Under the pieces are notes generated by a model that was not told the origin of the DNA, did no database searches, and saw only the letters and a program-made list of their open reading frames with translations. Of a stretch of 64,000 bases of DNA, positions 24,916 to 34,681 are shown piece after piece (within the stretch, counting starts at the first letter, position 1; each line of letters starts with the position of its first letter). The stretch spans positions 2,356,001 to 2,420,000 of the forward strand of contig CP032931.1 in the NCBI GenBank assembly GCA_003666485.1, in the 5' to 3' direction. The stretch comes from Levilactobacillus brevis. Lineage in GTDB: Bacteria; Bacillota; Bacilli; Lactobacillales; Lactobacillaceae. Both the position numbers and the translations under genes were made by a program.

Positions 24916-26274
24916 TTACTGATACCGATCCGACTCGCGCTTTCTTCTCTTGCGCTCGTTTCTTGCGCTTTGACGTTGGGCGATTCGGCGTTCTTGGTCT
25001 TTTCTGCGGTGAATTTCTTGCTTGATTTGGTGCTTGTACCCTGGTTTGATTTTCTTCTTCTTTTTCTTCACGTAGCCAATCAAACCTGGATCTAGCTTTT
25101 CCGTACTCTTGTTTCGCTTGGTCCGGCGGTTACGGTCGTAGGAGTCCACGATTTCGTTGTTACTGATACGCTTGGGCTCGAACTTGATGCCCATGGCTTC
25201 AATCTCAGCGACCTTGGCTTCCTCGTCTGGTGAGTACAGCGTGATGGCCGTCCCGTGCATTCCCTGACGACCCGTCCGGCCGACCCGGTGGACAAAGAAG
25301 TCCAGGTCTTCTGGGATGTCGTCGTTGATGACGTGGGAGACCCCTTCGATATCAATCCCCCGTGCCGCTAAATCAGTGGCCACGACGAATTGGTACTGCA
25401 GGTTCTTGACCTCACGCATGACCCGCTTCCGTTCCCGCGGTTTGATGCCTCCATGAATCATGGCGACCTTCATGCCCTGTGCCTGCAAGAAGTCGTGAAT
25501 CTGTTCGACCCGCGTCTTGGTGTTGGCAAAGATCAAGACTAAATAAGGTTCACCCATCGTGATCAATTGGTAGATCAATTGGTTCCGGTTTTGGCCCTTG
25601 GTCGAGATCAACCAGTTGTCGATGGTGTCGGAAATAATCGTATCGGTCGGAATCTCTTCCACGACGGGATGGTTCATATACTTTTGCAAAAATGGGTTCA
25701 ACCGTTGCGGAATCGTTGCGGAGAAGACCATCATCTGTAGGTCTTTAGGCATCCGCCCGGCAATGCGGTCGACCTGATCCAAGAACCCAAGATCCAGCGT
25801 CATATCGGCTTCATCAACGACAAATTGGCGCGCGGTATGCACGTCCAAGGCGTCGGATTGAATCAAATCCATGACCCGACCCGGTGTCCCGATGACCAGT
25901 TGGGGTTGGTAATGATGGAGTTTTTCCACCTGGCGCTTCTTATCAGTCCCGCCAACGTAATTACCAATGCGAATTTCAAAGGGGGCTTCTGCGGCCAACT
26001 GTTCGGCCGCCGTGTGAATCTGGTAAGCCAATTCCCGGCTCGGCGTGGTGATCACGGCCTGAACCTGGTTGTCTGAAGTTAATTGATTAAAAATCGGCAA
26101 CAGGAAAGTATGGGTTTTCCCACTTCCCGTTTGTGATTGGCCCACAACGTCTTTACCCGCCGCAATCACGGGAATCAACTTTTCTTGGACCTTGGTCGGC
26201 TCGGTGAAGCCAATCTTGTGCAACGCCGTCATGATGTACGGCTGTAGCTTGAATTCATTAAAATCTGCGGTCAT
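24916..26274 (-). CDS. cshB: DEAD-box RNA helicase, CshB-like
   Basis: 452 residues with all helicase motifs: Q-motif region FTEPTKVQ, motif I SQTGSGKT (about 47-54), TPSRELA, TPGR, motif II DEAD (VVDEADM), SAT, and motif VI HRVGRTGRQG. The Lys/Arg-rich C-terminal tail (KKKKKKIKPG...) suits RNA binding. CshB helicases act in cold adaptation and ribosome or mRNA handling. It overlaps the DHH gene by 4 bp (ATGA), and AAGGAG lies 7 bases before its ATG. It is the last gene before the 135-bp repeat array. Confidence 0.9.
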   Translation of the reverse strand: MTADFNEFKLQPYIMTALHKIGFTEPTKVQEKLIPVIAAGKDVVGQSQTGSGKTHTFLLPIFNQLTSDNQVQAVITTPSRELAYQIHTAAEQLAAEAPFEIRIGNYVGGTDKKRQVEKLHHYQPQLVIGTPGRVMDLIQSDALDVHTARQFVVDEADMTLDLGFLDQVDRIAGRMPKDLQMMVFSATIPQRLNPFLQKYMNHPVVEEIPTDTIISDTIDNWLISTKGQNRNQLIYQLITMGEPYLVLIFANTKTRVEQIHDFLQAQGMKVAMIHGGIKPRERKRVMREVKNLQYQFVVATDLAARGIDIEGVSHVINDDIPEDLDFFVHRVGRTGRQGMHGTAITLYSPDEEAKVAEIEAMGIKFEPKRISNNEIVDSYDRNRRTKRNKSTEKLDPGLIGYVKKKKKKIKPGYKHQIKQEIHRRKDQERRIAQRQSARNERKRRKRESDRYQ

Positions 26275-27236
26275 TCATTTTCTCCTTTAGTGCTAGCCAC
26301 CAACTCATCGAGCTCGTGGATAACCTGGTCAATTTCTGCCTGATCGTGGGCCGTGGCACCACTGGCAAGGGCGTGGCCGCCCCCACCGTGGTTCTTCGCC
26401 AATTCATTGATGGATGGTCCCTTGGAACGGAGCCGAATCCGGAACGTCTTGTCCTTGGATTCCACAAAAATGGCCCAAGCGACCACCGTGGTGATCTTTC
26501 CGGGTAGCGGTACGACCGCGGACGTCGAATCCTTGGCCGACAAGCCAAAGGATTCCACGATTTCGTCGGTCAACTTTAAATAAGCCGCCCCACTTGGCAA
26601 AATTTCTAAGTTCTGGTAAACGTAAGCGGACAACCGCGCCATAGCGGGCGAAATTTCGTCTTCCGCCTGGTTGACGTCGGTCATCGAGAAGTTGTACGTC
26701 AACAGCTTGCCAGCAACGGCAAACGTGTTGGCGGAGGTGGCGGGGTACATGAAGCGACCCGTGTCGCCAATAATGCCGGCATACAGTAGCCGTGCCGCAT
26801 CGTCTGGCAGCGTCAATTCCGCTTGGTTAGCGGCGTACCAATCGTACATGATTTCTGAGGTGCTGGACGCTTGGTCCAAGACCCATTGGATGTCGCCAAA
26901 GGCATCATCATTGGGATGGTGGTCGATCTTAATGACCGCCGCCCCCGTTGACCAACGTTCATCGTCGATCCGTGGTTGGTTAGCCGTGTCCACAACGATC
27001 ACTAACGCCTCGTGATACGCATCGTCAGGCACATCTTGGTCGGCCTGGCCCATCCAATCAAAGCCTGGATAGTGTTTGCCCACAGCGAAGATCTTCTTAT
27101 CGGGAAAACTAGCCCGTAAAATGTCCCGTAAGGCCAGCTGCGCCCCAATACAGTCAGGATCTGGCCGTTGGTGACGGTGAATCATAATTGTTTGGTATTT
27201 CTTGATTTCTTCTAAAATGGCAGCTTCAATAGCCAT
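26271..27236 (-). CDS. DHH/DHHA1 phosphoesterase (NrnA-like)
   Basis: A 321-residue bifunctional-type oligoribonuclease/pAp phosphatase of the DHH family. Metal-binding motifs: HRHQRPDPDCIGAQ (21-34), VVDTA, IDHHPNDD (about 124), GDTGRF, and the DHHA1 substrate motif NHGGGGHALASGA near the C-terminus. Such enzymes degrade nano-RNAs and pGpG/pApA. The first member of a two-gene unit with the helicase, with its own promoter (27294-27322). NrnA versus the closely related c-di-AMP-derived dinucleotide hydrolases cannot be settled from sequence alone. Confidence 0.88.
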   Translation of the reverse strand: MAIEAAILEEIKKYQTIMIHRHQRPDPDCIGAQLALRDILRASFPDKKIFAVGKHYPGFDWMGQADQDVPDDAYHEALVIVVDTANQPRIDDERWSTGAAVIKIDHHPNDDAFGDIQWVLDQASSTSEIMYDWYAANQAELTLPDDAARLLYAGIIGDTGRFMYPATSANTFAVAGKLLTYNFSMTDVNQAEDEISPAMARLSAYVYQNLEILPSGAAYLKLTDEIVESFGLSAKDSTSAVVPLPGKITTVVAWAIFVESKDKTFRIRLRSKGPSINELAKNHGGGGHALASGATAHDQAEIDQVIHELDELVASTKGENE

Positions 27237-27293
27237 AATTTCACCCGTTTTCTATCCGATTTTTTCGACCAAGACGCGTCGATACCGCGTTTC

Positions 27294-27322
27294 AGTATAC
27301 AAGTTTTGGCGCCTAATTTCAA
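27294..27322 (-). promoter_or_regulatory. Promoter of the DHH-helicase unit
   Basis: Minus strand TTGAAA (27317-27322), 17-base spacer, TATACT (27294-27299). Confidence 0.75.
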
Positions 27323-27343
27323 AGAAAGTTTACGGCTTTTCGT

Positions 27344-28462
27344 TCAGTCACGGTCGGTTCGATCGCCATCAAACAGCGGTAGGCGGACATTTTCAAATGT
27401 TTGCGCGGCTAGTCCGGTCAGCGTGATGCCCAACAAGCGCACCTGCTCGTCGGCGCTGGCCACACTGTGATACAGGTCTAACGCCAGGTCGTAGTACACC
27501 GCGGCATCGTTCTCAATGAAGTCAGTCTGGGTCACGCGTTTGGTAATCGTGTTGAACTCGCTGTCCCGCAACTTAAGGACCAAGGTCTTGCCGTGGCGTT
27601 GTTTTTGCTTAACGGTCACGGCAACCATTTCGGCTAGCCGCTGGAGTTGGCTTTCGACCTCGCCGACCGACGCCAACGGCGGGCCGTAAGTGCGCTCCTT
27701 GCCAATCGACTTGCGTTCACGCTGGTACTCGACCGGCCGCTCATCAATGCCGCGCACCCGCTGATAGAGCACGTAGCCGAATTTACCAAAGTCATGAATC
27801 AGCTCGAGTTGCGAGCGCTGATACAGGTCGGCCCCGGTCAGGATTCCCAGCTCATGCATCTTGGGCACCGTCTTCTTACCGACCCCGCGGTAGCGTTCAA
27901 TGGGCAACGCCATCAAGAAGTCGTGGGCGTCCTCGGGCAAAATGACGCTGACCCCCACCGGCTTGCGAAAGTCCGAGGCCTCCTTGGCCAGAAACTTGCT
28001 GTAGGAAATCCCGGTCGAACAGGTCAAATGCGTCTTATCGAAAATCTCCACTTGAATCTCATGGGCGACCTGAACCGCGGAATGCAGGTGTTTTTTGTTC
28101 TCGGTCACGTCCAGATAGGCTTCGTCAAACGCCACGGTTTCAATCTTATCGGTATATTCATGAAAAATGGCGTGAATCTGATCGGAAATCTCGCGGTAAT
28201 GCGGGAAATCTGGGGTCTTAAAGGTAGCCTTGGGCGCCAGCTTTAAGGCTTCGTTGGCATTCATTGCCGAGTGCACACCGAGCTTTCTGGCGACGTAATT
28301 GGCGGTGGTCACCACGCCGCGGCCGCCAGTCGTTCTGGGGTCCCGAGCAATGATCAACGCGTGGCCCTTGAATTCGGGGTGGTCGCGCTCCTCAATGGAG
28401 GCGTAAAAGGCATCCATGTCGACGTGAATAATTTTGCGTTGCGTATACTTCTCCGGCACCAC
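27344..28462 (-). CDS. dinB: DNA polymerase IV (Y-family)
   Basis: A translesion polymerase of 372 residues with the catalytic [15 protein letters not shown] near the N-terminus, [12 protein letters not shown], the helix-hairpin-helix region and the little-finger domain. A longer frame begins at 28552, but that ATG overlaps the -10 box, so it cannot be the start. GTG 28462, eight bases after GGGGGG, fits the family length. The promoter at 28538-28566 carries a 12-bp palindrome in its spacer that could be an operator. Confidence 0.93.
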   Translation of the reverse strand: MVPEKYTQRKIIHVDMDAFYASIEERDHPEFKGHALIIARDPRTTGGRGVVTTANYVARKLGVHSAMNANEALKLAPKATFKTPDFPHYREISDQIHAIFHEYTDKIETVAFDEAYLDVTENKKHLHSAVQVAHEIQVEIFDKTHLTCSTGISYSKFLAKEASDFRKPVGVSVILPEDAHDFLMALPIERYRGVGKKTVPKMHELGILTGADLYQRSQLELIHDFGKFGYVLYQRVRGIDERPVEYQRERKSIGKERTYGPPLASVGEVESQLQRLAEMVAVTVKQKQRHGKTLVLKLRDSEFNTITKRVTQTDFIENDAAVYYDLALDLYHSVASADEQVRLLGITLTGLAAQTFENVRLPLFDGDRTDRD

Positions 28463-28537
28463 GCGGGCCACCCCCCTTCTTGGACAATCTACATCATGGC
28501 CACTGGTTAGAAATTGTGACCTCCCTTTAATAATTAA

Positions 28538-28566
28538 ATTATACCCAAACAAACGTTTGTCTTCAA
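28538..28566 (-). promoter_or_regulatory. dinB promoter with internal palindrome
   Basis: Minus strand TTGAAG (28561-28566), 17 bases, TATAAT (28538-28543). ACAAACGTTTGT (28549-28560), a perfect 12-bp palindrome, fills most of the spacer; it does not match GAAC-N4-GTTC. Confidence 0.75.
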
Positions 28567-28663
28567 TTACTTAAGGCTGGAAAACGAAATTCGGCTAGAG
28601 CTATTGTCGCTATGCGGTTTATGACGTTAAGATTAGTCGTTTACAATTTCGTATTAGAAACTG

Positions 28664-28851
28664 GCCGCCTACCGTCCGCCAAATATGGGTCGGAACGCGG
28701 TGGGCGGACCGGACCGAGCCTGAGGAACGGTCTCGGCCTCGCTTTGAGCCGAGAACCCGCGTCTCAAAGACGCCAGTTTCCTAAGTGGCATGGATCGCGC
28801 CACTAAGGAAACTCCCACGGCTGAACCCATATTTGGCGAACTCTCGGCTAC
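28664..28851 (+). repeat. IR187 dispersed structured repeat, copy D
   Basis: A full-length copy (188 bp). Outer arms CCAAATATGGGT / ACCCATATTTGG; inner hairpin AGTTTCCTAAGTGG / CCACTAAGGAAACT with one A-A mismatch. Lies between dinB and the yajC terminator. Confidence 0.85.
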
Positions 28852-29264
28852 AAGTGTGCATGCTAATAACAGTCAGCTTAGCCCCAGATAGCAGCCCAAC
28901 TGACAATCAATCTTTAGCTAACACAGTGTTGCCGATAATCATCAACCTGCCAGAGATGATGCCAACTGTGTCGAGCCGAGAGACCGCTCCGCAGGCTGGA
29001 GGTGTCTCCCATAAGCAGGCAAAATCCCTGACTGACGCAGGCTTATGGTTTCACCAATATTAGCGGACAGAACATTGGCCTCCTGGGAAGCAACGCGCTA
29101 ATACAATCATTTATGGCCGCCTATCCTACGAGAAATGACATCAGATTTATCTGCTAACTGCCGTTACGTCGGGATTAGCCTAAATGTTTCGACGGATTCT
29201 TCAGCGAAAGGGTTACTTTTCTCCGGCTAATTTCGTTAGTACCAGTAAAGGGAAATTTATCGCG
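28852..29264. other. Gene-free stretch between repeat copy D and the yajC terminator
   Basis: No credible gene. A block at 28972-29055 resembles one at 37143-37230 (shared CAGGCTGGA, GCAGGC, CCCTG and CGCAGGC in the same order), suggesting a second, more decayed intergenic repeat. Confidence 0.45.
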
Positions 29265-29291
29265 AAAAAAAAACGGCCTCCAGGAGACCGT
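29265..29291 (-). terminator. Terminator of yajC
   Basis: Minus strand ACGGTCTC / GAGGCCGT stem followed by nine T. Confidence 0.9.
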
Positions 29292-29301
29292 ACTTTTCGC
29301 A

Positions 29302-29751
29302 CTATTTAGCTGAGTCATCATCAGTTGACTCGGTAGCGTCGTCCGTTGCTTTGGCGTCGCTAGCTGAATCATCAGCGGCACTGTCAGCTGGCTTGTCGTC
29401 GCTAGCAGCTTCACTGGTCTTTTCTTCAGCGGCTGGGGCCGTCACAGCTTGCGGTGCTTGTGACGTTACCTGCGCAATGGCCCGCAGGTCAAAGACTAAG
29501 TAGATACCATCACAGTCCAAAGTTGCCGTTTGGTCCGCTTGGTTGATTTCATCGATCACACCGTGTAACCGGCCAATCGTGATGACGTGATCACCCTTTT
29601 TAAGTTGGCTCATCATGTCACGGTGCTTCTTTTGTTGCTTTTGTTGTGGCCGCAACATCAAGAAGTACATCAACGCTAAGAAAACAACTAAGATAATCAA
29701 CGTTGAGTAACCGCCACCAGCACCGGCAGCAATCGTTAAGTTTCCTAACAC
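29302..29751 (-). CDS. yajC: Preprotein translocase subunit YajC
   Basis: An accessory subunit of the SecDF translocase complex. 149 residues: one membrane span (about 15-36), the LRPQQKQQKKH motif after it, and the small beta-domain (KKGDHVITIGRLHGVI). The C-terminal 45 residues are a low-complexity Ala/Asp/Ser tail, longer than in most homologues. Start GTG 29751 with AAAGGGGTG nine bases upstream. Follows tgt by 71 bp. Confidence 0.93.
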   Translation of the reverse strand: MLGNLTIAAGAGGGYSTLIILVVFLALMYFLMLRPQQKQQKKHRDMMSQLKKGDHVITIGRLHGVIDEINQADQTATLDCDGIYLVFDLRAIAQVTSQAPQAVTAPAAEEKTSEAASDDKPADSAADDSASDAKATDDATESTDDDSAK

Positions 29752-29822
29752 ATTTGTTCACCCCTTTATGGTCTATCTATTGGACAACTTTACCAGAATC
29801 CAAGGAATCCGTCCAATTATTT

Positions 29823-30971
<1,149 letters not shown>

Positions 30972-31039
30972 TCATCCTCCGTTAATTCTAAATCTTTTCT
31001 ACATTTGCGTTTGGTTTTGGGCAGCATTGGTGGTGTAGT

Positions 31040-31214
31040 CGCCTCCCGTTACGCGATCTCTAGGCTGGAACGCTGGGGGAGGACGGTCCGAGCCAAAGAC
31101 CGGTCTCGAACCTTGCTTTAAGCCGGAAAATCACCGTCTTAAAGTCACCAATTTAGCAGTAAAGGACACTGCTAAATTCCCCGGCTGAGCCTAGAATCGC
31201 TCCACTCCCGGCTA
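31040..31214 (+). repeat. IR187 dispersed structured repeat, copy E (subfamily II)
   Basis: About 175 bp with outer arms TCTAGGCT / AGCCTAGA and a perfect inner hairpin AATTTAGCAGT / ACTGCTAAATT. Forms an inverted pair with copy F across 480 bp. Confidence 0.8.
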
Positions 31215-31693
31215 AGCTAGTACTCATCCGCAACCCAGACCGAACTTTCTCGGCCTAATCCAGTCAGCAATACCGGAATCAGGTATCCGCAGCCTAGATG
31301 AACCTGACCATCAGGTAGCATCAGCGAGGTTAAACCAGTGGTACTACCATCATGTGAACCATAAAGTAGATCATCCACTCTCGATATCAGCTACGTAAAT
31401 TATTCATCGTCACAACTCAGCTATCAGAGCCGAAAGCCGCTATCCGCAACTTAGATTGATTTTCCCACCAACATCACCTTAGTCCAGTTAAGTCAGTGCT
31501 ACCATGTGAGTCGTGGTCAGGCAGGTGTGGAACCCTGTGTCGGTGGTGTTAGACCGCGTTCTTCAGCGACCTTACACCACAAAACGCCAGTGAGATTCAA
31601 CCAGTGGCACTATCATATGGACCATAAAGTAGATGCTCTCACTCCCATGGTATCAGTGCCGTGAAGCATTCATCGTCACGACTCAACTATCAG
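31215..31693. other. Gene-free island between inverted IR187 copies E and F
   Basis: No credible ORF. It contains the first copy and most of the second copy of a 104-bp direct repeat (31333-31436 and 31599-31702). Confidence 0.6.
31333..31436 (+). repeat. 104-bp direct repeat, copy 1
   Basis: Runs from AACCAGTGG to CAGAGCCGAAAG; shares ACCATAAAGTAGAT, TTCATCGTCAC and ATCAGAGCCGA with copy 2 at 31599-31702. Confidence 0.75.
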
Positions 31694-31702
31694 AGCCGAG
31701 AG
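31599..31702 (+). repeat. 104-bp direct repeat, copy 2
   Basis: Same length and order of blocks as copy 1 with about one fifth of positions changed; its end runs into IR187 copy F. Confidence 0.75.
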
Positions 31703-31871
31703 TGAAGCCCAATCTGGGCTCAGCCGGGGAATTTATCAGCGCCTTTTGCTGGTAAATTGGTGACTTTGAGACGGCGATTTTTCCGGCTCAAAGCAAGACA
31801 CAAGACCGCTCTTTGGCTTGTGTCGTCCTCCCCCGGCGTTCCAGCCCAGATTGGGCGAACGGCAAGGCGCC
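31694..31871 (-). repeat. IR187 dispersed structured repeat, copy F
   Basis: Inverted orientation; outer arms GCCCAATCTGGGC / GCCCAGATTGGGC, a third arm sequence not used by other copies; inner hairpin AATTTATCAGC / GCTGGTAAATT with a G-U pair. Confidence 0.75.
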
Positions 31872-31906
31872 AGCCACCGCTACGCTGACCACGACGGAAT
31901 AACACA

Positions 31907-32941
31907 CTACTTGATAAACATGGCGTCGCCGAAGCTGAAGAAGCGGTACTTTTCTGCAATAGCGTGGTGGTAAGCGTTGAGAATCTGATCACGCCCGGTA
32001 AAGGCCGCCACTAGCATGACCAACGTTGACTTCGGCAAGTGGAAGTTGGTGATAAACGCATCGACCACCTGCCAGTGATAGCCGGGCTTGATGAAAATAT
32101 CCGTCCAGCCGGAATCCGCCTGGATCTTACCGTTGAACTTGGTCCCAATGGTTTCCAAGGTTCGAATCGACGTGGTCCCAGTTGCGATGATGCGGCCACC
32201 GTTGGCCCGTACGTCATTGAGCGTGGCTGCGGCGTCGGCGTCTAACCGATAGAACTCGCTGTGCATGGTGTGGTCTTCAATGTTAGCCTCTTCAACCGGT
32301 CGGAAGGTCCCCAGGCCGACGTGTAAGGTCACGTAGACCAATTTGACACCCTTGGCGGCTACCTTGGCTAACAAGTCTTCCGTCCAGTGCAAGCCAGCGG
32401 TTGGTGCCGCGGCCGACCCATTTTCCTTGGCATAGACCGTTTGGTAGCGGTCCGGATCATCGAGTTTTTCCTTGATGTACGGCGGCAGTGGCGTTTCGCC
32501 CAGACGTTCCAAGATTTCCATGAAGATACCGTCGTAGTGGAATTCAATCAACCGAATGCCATCGTCGCGCTCCTCCGTCACCGTGGCGGTCAATTGGCCA
32601 TCGCCAAAGACCACCTGTTGACCGACGCGCAACCGTTTGGCCGGCTTCATCAAGGTCTCCCAGACGTCGCCTTCCACGTTGTGCAGCAACAGTACCTCCA
32701 CGTGGCCGCCGGTTTCGGGTTTGACCCCGTACAACCGGGCTGGCATGACCCGCGAATTGTTCATGACCAAGGCATCCCCCGCGTGTAGCTCGTCGAGGAT
32801 GTCATAGAAATGTTTGTCCGCTAAGGTTCCCGCCGTGTGGTCCAGTACCAACAGCCGCGAGGTGTCGCGCTGCTTAATCGGTGTCTGTGCAATCAGTTCG
32901 TGAGGTAAGTCGTAATCAAAATCATCTAAGGTGTATCCCAA
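31907..32941 (-). CDS. queA: S-adenosylmethionine:tRNA ribosyltransferase-isomerase
   Basis: Transfers and isomerises the ribosyl part of SAM onto preQ1-tRNA to make epoxyqueuosine. 344 residues, full family length; conserved [15 protein letters not shown] at the N-terminus, [24 protein letters not shown], and [17 protein letters not shown] near the end. Start is TTG 32941 with AAAGGAG ten bases upstream. Fifteen bp after ruvB, so part of the ruvAB-queA unit. Confidence 0.97.
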   Translation of the reverse strand: MGYTLDDFDYDLPHELIAQTPIKQRDTSRLLVLDHTAGTLADKHFYDILDELHAGDALVMNNSRVMPARLYGVKPETGGHVEVLLLHNVEGDVWETLMKPAKRLRVGQQVVFGDGQLTATVTEERDDGIRLIEFHYDGIFMEILERLGETPLPPYIKEKLDDPDRYQTVYAKENGSAAAPTAGLHWTEDLLAKVAAKGVKLVYVTLHVGLGTFRPVEEANIEDHTMHSEFYRLDADAAATLNDVRANGGRIIATGTTSIRTLETIGTKFNGKIQADSGWTDIFIKPGYHWQVVDAFITNFHLPKSTLVMLVAAFTGRDQILNAYHHAIAEKYRFFSFGDAMFIK

Positions 32942-32956
32942 GGTGGTTCAACTCCT

Positions 32957-33976
32957 TTACGCGTTGTCCTGAGGCATGGTCCGCCCCAAGTGCTCATAAC
33001 CGGCAGCCGTGACGACCCGTCCGCGCGCGGTACGTTTCAAATACCCCCGCTGCAGCAGATACGGTTCGTACATGGCCGCGACCGTTTCCGTTTCTTCACC
33101 AACGTTGGCAGCCAGGGTGTTCAACCCGACCGGTCCGCCGTCGTAAAAATCAATCATGGTTTCCAGTAACTTGATATCCGTGGCGTCCAAGCCCGCCGAA
33201 TCCACCCGCAACAACGTTAACGCGTGGTCAACGATAGCCAGGTCGATCGTACTGTGGTCGGGCGACACTTCCGCAAAGTCCCGAATCCGTTTCAACAACC
33301 GGTTAGCAATTCGCGGCGTCCCGCGTGAACGCAGGGCAATCTCGTGGGCGCCCTCGGTGGCAATCTCCGTGTTAAAGATATCCGCCGAGCGCGTGACGAT
33401 TTCCTGCAGGTCACGGGTCTGGTAGTAAGCCATGTGCTCCACGATACCGAAGCGGTCGCGCAGTGGCGAGGACAGCAGGCCAGCCCGCGTCGTCGCCCCA
33501 ATCAGGGTGAATGGCGGCAATGGGAAATGCACGGGATGGGCGGTGGGTCCTTGCCCAACCACGATGTCGATGTAAAAGTCTTCCATCGCCGAGTACAGCA
33601 TTTCTTCCACAATCTTAGGCAATCGGTGAATTTCATCGATGAACAAAATATCGCCGGGTTGAAGCTCATTTAACAACGCCACCAGGTCCCCGGGTTTCTC
33701 GATTGCGGGGCCGCTGGTCGTGCGAATGTGGACACCCATTTCGTTGGCAATCACCATCGCCAGCGTGGTCTTCCCTAAGCCAGGAGGGCCGTACAACAGT
33801 ACGTGGTCCAACGACTCTTCCCGTTGCTTAGCCGCTTGGATGTACACAGACAATTCGTGCTTGATAGGATCCTGACCGATGTACTGGGCCAGGGTCTGCG
33901 GCCGCAGGGACTTTTCAATCGAGTCTTCGTTGTCGTCCGCTGGTTCCGGGGAAATGATGCGATCATCATCAGCCAT
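32957..33976 (-). CDS. ruvB: Holliday junction branch migration helicase RuvB
   Basis: AAA+ motor that drives branch migration with RuvA. 339 residues; Walker A GPPGLGKT (63-70), Walker [10 protein letters not shown], sensor motif GATTRAG, and the C-terminal winged helix ([12 protein letters not shown]). Nineteen bp after ruvA, 15 bp before queA. Confidence 0.98.
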   Translation of the reverse strand: MADDDRIISPEPADDNEDSIEKSLRPQTLAQYIGQDPIKHELSVYIQAAKQREESLDHVLLYGPPGLGKTTLAMVIANEMGVHIRTTSGPAIEKPGDLVALLNELQPGDILFIDEIHRLPKIVEEMLYSAMEDFYIDIVVGQGPTAHPVHFPLPPFTLIGATTRAGLLSSPLRDRFGIVEHMAYYQTRDLQEIVTRSADIFNTEIATEGAHEIALRSRGTPRIANRLLKRIRDFAEVSPDHSTIDLAIVDHALTLLRVDSAGLDATDIKLLETMIDFYDGGPVGLNTLAANVGEETETVAAMYEPYLLQRGYLKRTARGRVVTAAGYEHLGRTMPQDNA

Positions 33977-33995
33977 GGGTCAGCCTCCTTTCGTC

Positions 33996-34607
33996 TTATT
34001 CCGTCAGTAATCGTAAGCCTTCGCTTAAATAATCATTGGTATCTTGACCGGCAAATTGCCGTAACTTGGGCGTGATCTTCTTGACTGCGGCGGCCCTGTA
34101 GCCCAATGCCGTCAGCGCCGCAATGGCGTCGTCCAGTTCAGGGTTTTGCCCGTCACCGGTCGCAACTTCGGGTGTAAATAACGCGCCATCGTCGGCCGGT
34201 GCCAGGTCATCTAATTTGTTTTGCAGGTCCAACACAATCTGCCCGGCCGTCTTCTTGCCGATTCCCGGGAACTTCGTCAAGAAACTCACGTCGTTGGTCT
34301 TGATGGCCAGCATCAGCCCTTGATGGTCCGGATTGGCCAAGATAGCCAACGCACTCTTGGGCCCAATGCCGTTCACGTTGATCAGCTTCAAAAACAACTG
34401 CTTTTCCGCAAAGTCCGCGAAGCCATACAGCGTTTGCGCCGTGTCACTCACGGCCTGGTAAACGTAAATCGTCACTGCCTTGGTCCCCGCAGCGTAGCGG
34501 TACGGATTGGCCGTGTTGACCAAATAACCGACGCCGTTAACGTCCACGACCACATGGTCCGGATAGACCGCCGCAATCGTGCCGTGAAGGTATTCATACA
34601 TGCCCAT
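33996..34607 (-). CDS. ruvA: Holliday junction DNA-binding protein RuvA
   Basis: Tetrameric junction-binding partner of RuvB. 203 residues: OB-fold N-domain (MYEYLHGTIAAV), two helix-hairpin-helix motifs (LINVNGIGPKSALAIL, LTKFPGIGKKTAGQIV) and the C-terminal RuvB-binding domain (AIAALTALGYRAAAV). AAAGGAG four bases before ATG 34607. Confidence 0.97.
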   Translation of the reverse strand: MGMYEYLHGTIAAVYPDHVVVDVNGVGYLVNTANPYRYAAGTKAVTIYVYQAVSDTAQTLYGFADFAEKQLFLKLINVNGIGPKSALAILANPDHQGLMLAIKTNDVSFLTKFPGIGKKTAGQIVLDLQNKLDDLAPADDGALFTPEVATGDGQNPELDDAIAALTALGYRAAAVKKITPKLRQFAGQDTNDYLSEGLRLLTE

Positions 34608-34681
34608 TAATCTCCTTTAAGAAAACATATGTTTGCTTTTTAAATTGTACCACATTTACCTGGCAAATGGGCAGTTAGTTG

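Noticed and set aside
28463..28552. A 30-residue N-terminal extension of DinB
   Set aside because: Its ATG overlaps the -10 box of a good promoter.
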